Below are positions 1 to 11,373 of a stretch of 64,000 nt of DNA, piece after piece. A model generated the notes under the pieces. It had not been told where the DNA came from, did not search any database, and saw only the letters and a list, made by a program, of their open reading frames with translations. Where the stretch lies: the NCBI GenBank assembly GCA_001970955.1, contig MPUH01000217.1:1-64000 (forward strand), given 5' to 3'. Each line of letters starts with the position of its first letter. The stretch's first letter is position 1. The translations under genes and the position numbers were made by a program. The stretch is from Stentor coeruleus. Its lineage: Eukaryota > Ciliophora > Heterotrichea > Heterotrichida > Stentoridae.

Positions 1-119
1 CACCAATACTCCACAATATTTTCCTTATAACATAAATTATTCCTACATCCGTATTTTTCTAACCCCCCAAACACCCCCAAAATCTTTTAACTTCATTCAA
101 AGCCCCCTTTATACATAAA

Positions 120-695
120 TTGGACGAGTTAAGTAAACTGACAAAGCTCCTAAGTTTCCATTCAGAACTCTCAAAAATGTTATCACAAAAAAAATACCTC
201 TACGACTTCTTTTCAAGTTATAAAAAACTATTACTCCCTGAAACCCAATGCGCTGACTTAAAATTCTTACTAGAAGTCGTTGAAGGTAAGAAAAAACTCC
301 TCACACAAGCTTGTATAAATTCTTTAAATATTGACTTTGAAAATATTTCAGTCCAAATGAAAAAACTTCAAAAATATTGTCAGGCAAATGAAAAAATGAA
401 GCAGTATTTACCTGATAACCCTGCAAATAAAGATTATTTGTTGAAACTTTTAAGTGTTTTAGATAGAGAAACACTAGATAAACTTGTTGAAATATCTAGT
501 ATTAGGAGGAATATTGGGAGGTTTAATAGGGAAGAAGCTTTGGTTAAGGTATCGTCAGAGTATGCGAAACTGGTTTTGGCTTTTCCGATGATAAATATTT
601 GCCCACCGTTGATGACTGAAGAAAGATTAGCTAAGATTAAGACTGAAGAACTGGATTTTGGTAAGCCATTAAAAAGATTTAGAAAGAATAATTGA
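120..695 (+). CDS. Hypothetical protein, ~190 aa, function unknown
   Basis: I do not recognise the family. The frame is open for 191 codons, rich in Leu, Lys and Glu, probably helical, and ends in a basic tail (KPLKRFRKNN) after a conserved-looking stretch (NICPPLMTEERLAKIK, about residues 158-173). No signal peptide or membrane segment is visible. The start is uncertain: no ATG opens the frame. The triplet at 120 is TTG in the context ATAAATTGGACG, which is one base away from the usual ATAAATGG start context of the neighbours, so a base error or an unusual start is possible. The first in-frame ATG is at 177 and would give 172 aa. Codon usage and absence of stops support a real gene. It ends in TGA, used here as a true stop. 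Confidence 0.6.
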   Translation: MDELSKLTKLLSFHSELSKMLSQKKYLYDFFSSYKKLLLPETQCADLKFLLEVVEGKKKLLTQACINSLNIDFENISVQMKKLQKYCQANEKMKQYLPDNPANKDYLLKLLSVLDRETLDKLVEISSIRRNIGRFNREEALVKVSSEYAKLVLAFPMINICPPLMTEERLAKIKTEELDFGKPLKRFRKNN

Positions 696-1608
696 TGATA
701 TTTTATTAGAGTATTGTTTTTTGATGTGAGTTTTGGGGTTTTTATAATTTTTTTGTTTAGAAAATGTGAATTTTGTGTGGTTGTGGTGGATTTTAATGAT
801 AAAATGCTTGGTTTTGCTTACAAANCATGTGAGTTTTGGGGTTTTTATAATTTTTTTGTTTATAAAATGTGAATTTTGTGTGGTTGTGGTGGATTTTAAT
901 GATAAAATGCTTGGTTTTGCTTACAAAATAAAGAGAATTTGGTTTGAATAATACTTTTATAGAAAAGAAATACTTTTATGTTGTAAGTTTATTAAGATTG
1001 ATATAAAAGATGATAGTAAATTCGTTTTTAGTAAAAGTTTTTGTAATAAATCTAAGCTTAAATAATACATAAACGATTCAGAAACAGTTTTACTATTAAT
1101 TTGATACTACAAAAGAAACTTATCATACAATAAATCTTTAAATAAAAAGCTTAACAATGAGTTTAGAATAAAATATCATATGATTCTGCTAATAAACATA
1201 TTGATTTAAAACAAAAAATCCTCAAGTATTTTAATACATACAAATTTTTATTATTATACGATAAAAAATCCATTTCTTGAATAATTCCCTAGAAATCAAC
1301 AGAAGTTTTTCAGTCCTATCGCTTATTCCTCAGCATTTTCATGTATTTTATTATCCTAGGATCATTAACTATTATCATTTATCTTCGTATATATTATATA
1401 AGACCTTTATAACCCAACTCAAATATTCCATCATCTCTAAAGCGTAATTCCTGTATCTTTGCCCTAATCTTAGATATTTTTTATGATATTTCCTCTAAAA
1501 ACACAGTCTTCCTTGTCAAAAAAAAATTCTTACAAGCTTTCTATTGAATATATTTTCTTACAAAACTTAGACCTTTAAGTTTCGCTACAAGTCCATACTT
1601 ATAATTTA
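696..1608. other. Gene-free stretch, 913 bp
   Basis: AT-rich spacer. It contains the assembly junction at 825. On the minus strand around 1290-1450 there are short stop-interrupted stretches that read like protein, possibly an old gene remnant. No convincing gene or RNA. Confidence 0.5.
724..927. repeat. Assembly duplication around N at 825
   Basis: Bases 724-824 (101 bp) recur as 827-927 with one substitution and a single N between them. This is the signature of two contig ends whose overlap was not merged, not a biological tandem repeat. The apparent 61-codon frame across it is an artefact. Confidence 0.85.
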
Positions 1609-4600
1609 ATGGCTAGTGATTTCCCAACTGAGCTGAAAGTCCTATGTAGTAGGATAGGAGCCTACAATACCGAAGCAGAACCCATAGCTGACCTTCGTGT
1701 TCTTCATTCTTATGTTAAAGGCTTGCGTGAGCCAGATACTGAAGAGAACCGAACCACTCTTCTGAACAATTTACCTTCAATATCGAACTTCCTCCTTACA
1801 AACAAAAAGTACGTATCAGCCCAAGCTATGTTTATCGCTGCAGATATTATAGACGAAATCATTTCCCTTTTCCCTCAGCTTTATCAGTCATCGAAATATC
1901 TTGAAGCATTTAGGTCCTGTTCAGACCCTACAAACTTTTTATATGAGTCTTGTCTTCAAGACTCTCGTGGAGGTTCTTGGGGAGTCCCACCTGAAGAGAT
2001 TCCAGAAAAGTATTCTGAATGGCGTAAAACCTTAGTTGAAGACTCATTATTAGATGCAGTTAAAGTTGATACTCTATACGATAAAAAAGTCTGGGCAAAA
2101 GGACGTGTCACTAGAGCATATGGTAACGAGCTCACAATAGTCTTTGAAAACGATTCCCTCGAAACCTCTAGAACTATTTTACGAGATTCTCACGAGATTG
2201 CTCCATACAATACAAAATCTGAAGGAGATGATTGGAGACAAAATTTAAAAAAAGGATCATTAGTTGATGTTTGTGACACTGTTAGTATTTGGTATCATTC
2301 AACAATCCAAGACTCAAGAACAAACATTTATCAAGGTGTAAGCGTATATGAAGTAAATGTTGGATATAGAGTTTATGAGCCAACAGGAGAAAAATCTGAT
2401 TTATATGGTAATTATAGAGGATGGAGTTCTAAATTTGATGAATGGATATCTGCAGCATCACCAAGAATAATGGAATACAACACTTGTGCTAGAAAAACTT
2501 CAGTAAGTCAAGATAAGCATAATGAAGAAAAAATAATAGATGACAGCAGTGATTGTTTAGAAAAAGAACCCTGGGCTTATTTTGTAACAAGAGCTAAAAA
2601 ATCAGAAAGCATATTATTAGTTAGAGGACTTAATAGGGCGAAACAAGCTGGGATTTTTGATTTCTTCATTGAACTTCTTAGGAAAAATGAACCTTGGCCT
2701 TCATTTGAACTGATTTTTACTATTGTGTACTTTGTTGGTAAGGCTTCAGCTTTGTTTCATAAGAATTATGCTAGGGAATATATCCCAGAGTTTAATGATG
2801 TTGTTGTTAAAAAACTTATAGACTCACCTCAAGTTAATTATAGAGATTTTAATAAAGAAAAACTTGATATTGTCACTTATAACTTAGAAGCTTTACTGAA
2901 AAGAGTATTTTCTATAGAAATCAAAATGGAAAAAATCGAACAGTTCACTTTAGAGATATCGTTGAAAAGTTTTAATACCCCATATTTAGAAAGAAAAATT
3001 CAAGGACTTAGGGGGATTTCTGATGCAATTTCAAGGGCTAAATACGCTAAAGAAGTTTCAATGCAGTCACAAGAATTGGTTTTATGGATTAAAGATCAGG
3101 ATATTGTTGGAGAAGTCTTTGGGCCAAAAGGTCATTTCCAGCTTGTCCAAAGGTGTGGAGAAATTATAACCTTATTGTCTAACTCAGGTGAACTAACCCG
3201 TAATCATTTAGAATATATATGGGCAAGTGCTCAGAAACAAGATGAAGATATGCGTCAAAGTGTATACAAAATGCTAGGTGAAGTCAATTGTAGTATAAAG
3301 CCTGAACACTTAGAAATGATAGTAGAATTCATAGAACAAATACCCCCAAATAAAATCCTAAGAGACGATATCCTTCTTATCCAGGAAATCACAAAATACG
3401 CAGTCCGAGCTGAAGCTGCAGCTAAAAGAGCTTGTGGATTTTTATGGCATTCTATAATCGATAACGCAGGTTATTCAAATTCAATAATTGACTTAGCTCT
3501 AGAAACTTATACAGGTCTAATGAAAAGCTGGGAACTAAAAAAAAACCGTATGCATGTCATGATAGACTGTGTCCAAAAAATCAAAGAAAACAAATCAGTA
3601 ACTTTAGCAATACAAATCATAAAAAACCTTCTCAATAGTTTCCCTCAAACATCAAATCAAACTGATCCAATAAGTAAATCAGAAGCATTAAGCGTATTAA
3701 TAACCCATCATAACATCTTAACAGCATTTTTTGATAATCTTATCTACTTTAAAAACTTATGCAAGCAATTTGCTGAAATAAATCAAGAAGATATTGCAAA
3801 TCTTATAGTTATCGATAGGGTGAAATATAAAGAAGAAATTGAAGAAAGACTTTCTTTATTACAAACATTAGTAAGTGGAGGTTATGAGATAACTTTAAGT
3901 CGTGAACAAATGGATACATTATGGGAAATGTTTCTTAAACAAGCACTTTGTCCTGCAGAACGTGAACATTATTTAAAATGGTTAGCTGATGCTACAGAAA
4001 GTCAAAGCCAAGGTAAAAAAGTATTTGAAGACTCAGACATATACAGTTTTTTTATAGAAAAAGTTGCGAATATTGAAGATGATTATAAAGATATGCAACT
4101 TGAAGGCTTTGGGGTATTTAAAAGCTACTTCCTTTTGGTTAATGTGAGTATGAGGAAAATGCACCAGAATTTGAAGCAGAGTTTTTTTTCAAGTACATCT
4201 TTTTATCAAAACGAATCTTACCCAAGAGAATTCGAATATCAAGTTTTGGTTGCCCCACTTGACCTTGAAGGGATAAAATGTTTGAGAAAAATTATGATTG
4301 AAGTTACTTCAGAATCAGTGTTAAATCAAGCTTCTGAGCTTTTTCATGAACTTTATGATAATATAAACTACTCTCGGATTAATAATACTATTATAGAAAT
4401 CAGACAGGAATTTATAGAATATTGTCTTGAGTTTATAGAAAATGGAGACCAAATTGTCAAAAAACGTGCCATGATTATTCTTAAAGGGTTTATGGAAGAA
4501 TGTGAAAAAAGAGGTACTGCAGGACTACAGCCACATAATTCAATGCTAAAAGGTGACTTACATGTTTTGACCTTTGTCAATCATATATCTTTTTATCCTT

Positions 4601-7600
4601 ATCCAAATGATATGCCAAAGAAAATTGAATTAAAAGTTTATAGTAATACAACCATATGGGAATTACGATGTATTCTTGGAAAACAAGTTAAATGTTTAAA
4701 TGATCAATTTAGGATATCAAGAAGTTTTTCTAATAAAGAAATCAAAGATAATGAAAATGGGAAGACTTTAAGTGACTTGAGGATTAGGTTGAATGAAAAT
4801 TTTACTCTTTATAGAAGAAATTCTAAAATACCAAAAGTTCCTTTAGTTGATGATTATGGAAAACTTACTGAAGATGCTGAGAGAATTTTCTCGTCATGGT
4901 TTTATAAATTTGCTGATAAAGGGGATAAAATGACCCATGCAGCTTGTGCAGCATTTANTCAAAAGTTCCTTTAGTTGATGATTATGGAAAACTTACTGAA
5001 GATGCTGAGAGAATTTTCTCTTCATGGTTTTATAAATTTGCTGATAAAGGGGATAAAATGACCCATGCAGCTTGTGCAGCATTTACATCATCATGTACTG
5101 GAGATACATGTCAAGCTACTGATAAAAGTATACAAGATGTGTTTAATACATATGATGATGATAAAGATGGATTATTAACTAAAGAAAATTTCTTGAATTT
5201 TTATGAAAAATCATGTATAAGCAAACCAAATACTGTTTGGACTAATCTAAACTCTCATCATTATAGAGGTGATTTAAGAAGATATGATGATGGAGAAGAA
5301 CCTGTAGAAGTTCAAACTTTACCTGGATATATTATAATGCAAACACAAGAAAATTATGATATTCTTTTCACAGCTTTAAACATACAAGAATTAGCTAATG
5401 ATGCTTGGGATCTGCTTGTAAAACTTCCAACAAATCCACATGTAAAAGCTCAGATCAAAGATATAACTTCAGATTTTGATTGGGGGAGTTTCTTAGATGT
5501 ATCATCATTTTATAAACTTCTATACAATTTGCAGATAATCGAGTTTTTCATGCAAGAAGCTCATGATGACTATGAAGAACAAAAACTATGGAAAATAAAA
5601 TTCATAACCTCACATGGTCTAAGGACTTTATTCAATATATTATTAAATTTTCAAAAAACTGAAGGGGTTTTTCAGAAAAAATGTTTAGCTTTTGTTTTAA
5701 ATTTAGTCTCAGTATTTGTCCTTGCAGGTTTTGCCTCTATGAGTCCTGAACTATATGCAGCAGTTGAACTTGTAAGAAAACAAAGTGTTGAAGAATTAGG
5801 TCAAACTGAAGCTAAAGTGAATAAAGATGAACCTGATAAAGATACAAAAATGTTAAATGATTTAAGAGATGGGATTATCAAATATGGTCTAGAGAATGAG
5901 TTTATTGAAACTGTAGATTTTTCTAAACTTATAACAAAACTTATGGAAATAATGGCAGATATTTTAAATAATAATGAAAGTGAAGTTGAAGATAAACATA
6001 TTGTTGAATCAGCACTTGAGTTATGGGTTAGTTGTCTTTTCCATAATAGTTCGCTTATTGAATCGGTTTACAATTTTAATAGTGGGATGGATTTAGAAAC
6101 TTTTACTTGTACAGCTTTAACTCATTCTAAATTCTTCCATGTAAGAAGTTTGTTTTGTAAATCTTTAGCTAAAGTTTGTGAAAAAGTTGTTTATGATGAG
6201 AAAATGCCTATTCCATATTTTTTGAGTTTATTAATGAAACATGTACCTAAAGGTAAGCCTAATAGTGATAAAGATTATTCACAATATTTCGAGATATTGT
6301 GTAAATTATTAGAATTAGACATGTCATCACCTTCACAGGATTATGAAAAGCTTATTAATGAGATAATGCAAGGAATATTAGATCATCCATTTGTTGAAAA
6401 AAGGACAAGTTATTTAAGCGATAGGGTTATGGTTGGTTTACTGAATATGGCTGAGATAATTTTCAGAAACAACAGCGAGTTTAAAACCTTAGCTTATTTG
6501 AATGATTTTACAAAAAACTTGTTCTTGCATATGCTTTTCCCCCCGAAAGTAGACTTTTCAGATAAAGAGTATAGTTTAGAATATGTTCAAGAAACTTCAA
6601 ATATGCTTCCACCTAAAGCTAAATGTAGGGACTCAAGAGCTGCCTGTTATCGACTTGTAACAACATTAATATCCGATAGTAAAGAGAATTTCGAAGTTAT
6701 TATCGATCTTATAAATGATTTAAAAGACGAAATCACTCCTGTGAAATCTTGGAATTACTCTCCATTAAATGATTCTAGACAAAATTATGCTGGGATTTAT
6801 AACCTTGGATGTATTTGTTATATGAATTCTATGCTTCAACAGTTTTTCTTTGTCCCTCAATTCAGATACTCGATATTAGATGCTGATGATAAACTTCCTC
6901 CTAATATTGGACCTAATGATATTGATGATAATCTTTTACATCAAATACAGAAAATGTTTGGGTTTTTAGAACTTACTGAGAGACAAGCTTATAATCCTGC
7001 TGGATTTTGTTTTTCATTTAAAGATTTTTCAGGTATGCCGACTAATACATCTTTACAACAGGATGCACAAGAGTTTTTAAATATGATTTTTGATAGAATT
7101 GAAACATCTTTGAAAGATACGAATTATAAGTATTTGATTCAAGGGATTTTTGGAGGGAAGACGGTAAGTCAATGTACTTGTAAGGTATGTGGGACGGTTA
7201 AGGAGAATTTTGAGGATTTTAATAATTTGTCCCTTGATGTTAAGCATTCAAAAACTCTTGCGGAAAGTTTGCAGAGGTTTATAAGTGGAGATACTATAAG
7301 CGACTATAATTGTGAGAAATGTGAAAAACGTGTTGATATCACAAAAAGAAACCTTATAGACAGTGTTCCGAATATACTCATTATTCATCTTCAACGTATT
7401 GTCTTTAATTTCGACACTTTTGCCAATGAAAAAATCAATTCACGACTTGAATTTCCTAATACAGTAGACTTGTACCCATATACAAAATCTGGACTTTTAA
7501 ATCCAGAAGTTGTTTGTGATGATTTTCAATATGATCTTACAGGTATTGTTGTGCATAAAGGTACGGCTGAAATGGGCCATTATTACTCTTTTATTAAAAC

Positions 7601-10004
7601 TGAACCAAATAAATGGTACGAATTTAATGATTCAGTTGTTAAAACTTTCAGGTAAATTATATTTAGTCCAACAAGAATAGAAGCAGAGTGCTTTGGAGGA
7701 GTGAATGACGATGAATCTAATTGGATGAAGAGCTTTAAAGAAAACTCTCGCAATGCTTATATGCTGGTATACGAGAAAAAGTCCAAGCACAGTTTGAAAC
7801 TACAAGTTCTAGAAGGTGATAGTACCACCTCTCCTAGAACAATAACCCGAGATTTCGATTCTTATAATCGTACTATTCCTGCATCTGTATATCAAGCTGT
7901 TCTATCCGATAACGATAAATATCTTCTACAAAAAAATATCTACAACGCTGATTTCTTTTCTTTTATTTTAGAGACTATAAATGCTTCAATATCAGCTCAA
8001 ATCGATATTTCATCTACAGTTTTACAATTTATATTTGAAGTCCTTTGCAAGTCTTTTCATAATAAAATATTACCTGATGTTTTAAATGCTTTAAAACAAT
8101 TATTTAATATGTTTCCTGAGAATTTTGAAAAGTTTATTAGAGCACAGCTTGAGGATAATTTGGATACTGTTTTCAGTTTGTTGCTTATTTGTACAGAAAA
8201 AAATACAAGAGATACAATGGCTGATTTTATTGCTTATTGTTTGATTAAACAGTCAGAAATTGATTTTTCAGACAACTCGGATGTGAAAGTGTTTTTGACA
8301 AATCTATTGGGTATTGTCCCACAAGATTTAGCTAAACATTGGACGAGATTTCAACAGTTCTGGCAACTTTTTAGAGATTTTGCCCTTGGTGGGGAGTTAC
8401 AAGCTGTGTTTTTACTTAACTCTGGGGTTATTGCTTTGTTTATTGACTTTTATTTGGCTGAGAGATCTCCATTGCTCAGGCCTGGAGAGAAAAGAAATCC
8501 TATTGGTAATAAGATGTGGACTCCATGTTTCGATCCATTAATCCAAACAATTGCTGTAGTAAGTCAATATTGTTCAAATGGAAGCACAATTCTCCCTTAC
8601 GAACTCAACGACCTGGACCGCAAGTGTCTTTTCGACCCAGCCTTCTACGAAAAAACCTTAAGCAACTCATACGAATGTAAAAGCTTAGGAACAATAATCC
8701 AACACTGGTGCAAAGACGATCTCTTCAACTCTGAAAAAACCGCTAAAATCCTCCTCAAAGCCTTAAACGACCGAGACCTAGCCGACATCCAAGGTTTATT
8801 CGAAGTAATTTCAACATTCCTAACAATCGAAGACCCTTATTCTTATCATAGAATCGAATGGATCCTCGGTTTCCCAGTTATCTCTAAGCTTCTCAATTCA
8901 GATTCTAATTTCCCATGTTTTGCCAGTGCTTCAATCACATCTATAGATGAAGAAGTTTTCACATATCCAAGTACTTTAGAGCTTTTAAGTGCTTGGAATT
9001 CAAATGATAGTATAATAACCCTTATATGGAAATACCATAAACGTTGGGAATCATATTGTTTAAATTACATCAAATACTTATTAAGAATCTTCAACCTTAA
9101 CAGCACTTTAGCTTTATATGCAAAAAATTTACCTCCACCAACATATCAATTTTCATCATTTTTAAACTGGATTGAAGATTTTGTATACAAAACAAGGATA
9201 GGGTCATATTCAGGGAGTAAAGATGAAAATAGTGAAGAAGCATTACAAAGTTTAGCTTCATTAAAAGATAATTATGGAATCAAAGAAGATATAACTTATA
9301 TTATAGGTCAGACTGTTGGGAAAAATGTTATAGTAGAAAATGATATGCCTGAAGTGTTTTTAAGGATTACTGAGTTTAAGACACAATGGTTTATAAGCCA
9401 ACCTACTGGGGTTTTAAATAAAGCTCTTCCTAATAAAGTCCTTAAAGCTGATCAGGTTACTAGTTATTCTATTGAAATCCCTTATAAAAACACTTATAGC
9501 CCAGAAAACACTGAAGTCGATATAGAAAAAAATGATCCTTTAATTGAAAATATGGATGTAGAAATACCACCTGATCAAGAAGATTTCACACAAGTTAGAT
9601 TTGAAGCTTTTAATAAAACTTCTATGACTATAAGGATAAAACTTATTATGAATAGAGAACCTGAATTGAATTATAATTGTCCTGCTAGTTTTATTAATGC
9701 TGAAATCATGCCCCAAAGTAGCAAAGATATAATTGTTTTAAGCAAATTTGTGCCAGATGAAGATTGGGGAGAATTGAATTATAAGGTTGAGGTTTGCAAT
9801 AGGGAATTTGATAGAATGAATGATGAACCGTTTAGTGATAATAATTTACAACCTTATTGTGATGATGTGGCGGTAAATGTTAGTGATGATGATATAAGAA
9901 ATCCTGGAGGGCAGATTTCTTGTCCACAATGCACATCTTTTAATGATGCAAATGCGTTGAAGTGTGAAATGTGTGAGTCGTCTTTGGTTAAAGGTGATGC
10001 GTAG
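1609..10004 (+). CDS. Giant ubiquitin-specific protease (USP/UCH, peptidase C19), ~2,750 aa
   Basis: A deubiquitinating enzyme that cleaves ubiquitin from substrates, comparable in size and layout to the large USP9X/USP24/USP34 group. Visible in order: an N-terminal region with a small beta-domain (about residues 160-205); long helical repeats; a ubiquitin-like domain (about 990-1070); an EF-hand loop (DDDKDGLLTKEN, about 1135-1150); the USP domain with Cys box NLGCICYMNSML (catalytic Cys about 1694) and His box GHYYSF (His about 1948); and a C-terminal RanBP2-like zinc finger (CPQC-x10-CEMC). The GCIC box lacks the Asn of the usual GNTC, as USP9X also does. Two things interrupt the raw frame. 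One is the duplicated contig end at 4958; collapsing it (128 nt) gives a continuous frame. The other is a 15-nt intron at 7652-7666, whose removal joins FNDSVVKTF to SPTRIEAECFGG, as USP domains require. Total coding length is then 8,253 nt. Confidence 0.93.
4832..5085. repeat. Assembly duplication around N at 4958 inside the USP gene
   Basis: Bases 4832-4957 (126 bp) recur as 4960-5085 with one substitution, separated by N plus one base. Merging the copies removes 128 nt and keeps the reading frame, so the host gene is not broken; only the assembly is. Confidence 0.92.
7652..7666 (+). other. 15-nt spliceosomal intron in the USP gene
   Basis: GTAAATTATATTTAG. It starts after the second base of a codon. 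Unspliced, it gives an immediate TAA. Spliced, the USP domain continues through its C-terminal box and the FGG motif. Confidence 0.93.
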
Positions 10005-10779
10005 TTAGTAGATTAAGTAATTAGTTTATAAGGTTTTTTTTATTTATTTGGGGTTATGGTTTTTTATATGAAAATTATGGTGTTTTAGGATTTNACACAA
10101 ACCTGATTAAAATTTCATTTATCAGTACTAAAACGTATAATTTAATAAAAAACCATCACCCAACATTTCTTTCTTTTCTCNGGTTTTTTTTATTTATTTG
10201 GGGTTATGGTTTTTTATATGAAAATTATGGTGTTTTAGGATTTTATTGTGAGAAAATTAGGATGTGGAGGATTTTTTAAGGAGATGTTGTTGAGATATTT
10301 TTTTTGGTCCTGAAATTTGTTGGAAATATTTTTGTGTTTATAAAAATGGGATTTTCTCTGTTTTTTTCAATCTAAACATTTACTAAACCCCAGTTTTGAT
10401 TTCTCTAGTAATTATGATTCTCACTTTTTTGCATGGCCAAAAGGCTGATGTTTATAAAAGATATAAAGCATGCACATTATCTGTCGAAAATGCAAAATAC
10501 AGTAGTATTATAAAAAAAAATATTTAATGTATTTATGATTTTGGCTGAAAAAGTTTAACATAAGGGAAGCTACTTTATGATTTATGATGAGGTAAGTTTT
10601 TTAAAGTATCAAACACACAAACCTGATTAAAATTTTATTTATCAGTACTAAAACGTATAATTTAATAAAAAACCATCACCCAACATTTCTTTCTTTTCTC
10701 AGCATCTCATAAGCAAAACCCAAAAAAATCTCCCATGAGAATTAATTAAAAACAAAAAAAATTATCCAAAGTCTTATTT
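10005..10779. other. Gene-free stretch with double assembly junction
   Basis: Convergent 3' flanks of the USP gene and the minus-strand cluster. Ns lie at 10094 and 10181. Bases 10032-10093 recur as 10182-10243 (62 bp). The island 10095-10180 (86 bp) is a copy of 10615-10700 with one mismatch, so a stray contig end was scaffolded into the wrong place. Otherwise AT-rich, with no gene seen. Confidence 0.75.
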
Positions 10780-11319
10780 TTAATAACTTGCTCTCGATGA
10801 ATTAAAATCAGAAAAATTAGGCGACATAATTTTATGTCTTGCCCTATAAGCTTTATTTTTCCTTGACGGAGTATTTGAAGCTGTAGAAGTTCTTTGACAT
10901 AAACTAGAATAATTTGGATTCATTTCACAAGCATCTATTGTAGGATTTATGTTTTGAGCAGCAATTTTTTTAGAAGGGGTGAGGAAGCTAGCATCAAACA
11001 TTAATTGATTGCCTACAAATATATACCCGTTGTTATATAAGTCTTTGTTACGATGATAATTACGATAAATATGTGCTCCACGAATATGATCTTTACCAAA
11101 TGTGTAGTGATCTTGTTTATAAGCACCAGGGCCTACACGATAACCAGTTTTAGAAGCGTTTTCGTCATATGTTGGGAATCTTTTGCTTTTAGGGAAATTA
11201 GGTTTTGCTTGCTTTGAACTTACTTCAAATAACATGTGGCCTTGGTTTGTGACAACCGGAAGCATAAATTCTGCTGTTTTTTCTTTTGGATTTCTGAAGT
11301 TTAAATTAGTTGGTCTCAT
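10780..11319 (-). CDS. Hypothetical protein with a PG-rich (SHIPPO-like) motif, 179 aa
   Basis: A basic, low-complexity, Asn/Tyr/Pro-containing protein without membrane segments. Around residues 60-70 it has YRVGPGAYKQD, which resembles the Pro-Gly-Pro-x-Tyr unit of sperm-tail/SHIPPO (STPGR) proteins that bind the lumen or surface of ciliary microtubules. Only one clear unit is present, so this is a hint and not an assignment. It is the last of four closely packed minus-strand genes (54 bp from the PX gene). The ATG is preceded by TTTATAAAT, as in many neighbours. A ciliary or cortical role would fit the organism but is inference. Confidence 0.65.
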   Translation of the reverse strand: MRPTNLNFRNPKEKTAEFMLPVVTNQGHMLFEVSSKQAKPNFPKSKRFPTYDENASKTGYRVGPGAYKQDHYTFGKDHIRGAHIYRNYHRNKDLYNNGYIFVGNQLMFDASFLTPSKKIAAQNINPTIDACEMNPNYSSLCQRTSTASNTPSRKNKAYRARHKIMSPNFSDFNSSRASY

Positions 11320-11373
11320 ATTTATAAAGCATTTAAGATATATTGATTTAACCTTTATTTTTATATAAAGATA

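Noticed and set aside
766-951. 61-codon frame across the N at 825
   Set aside because: It reads through duplicated contig ends and the N; the composition is that of AT-rich spacer.
4368-4580. Minus-strand frame inside the USP gene
   Set aside because: Shadow of the conserved plus-strand coding frame.
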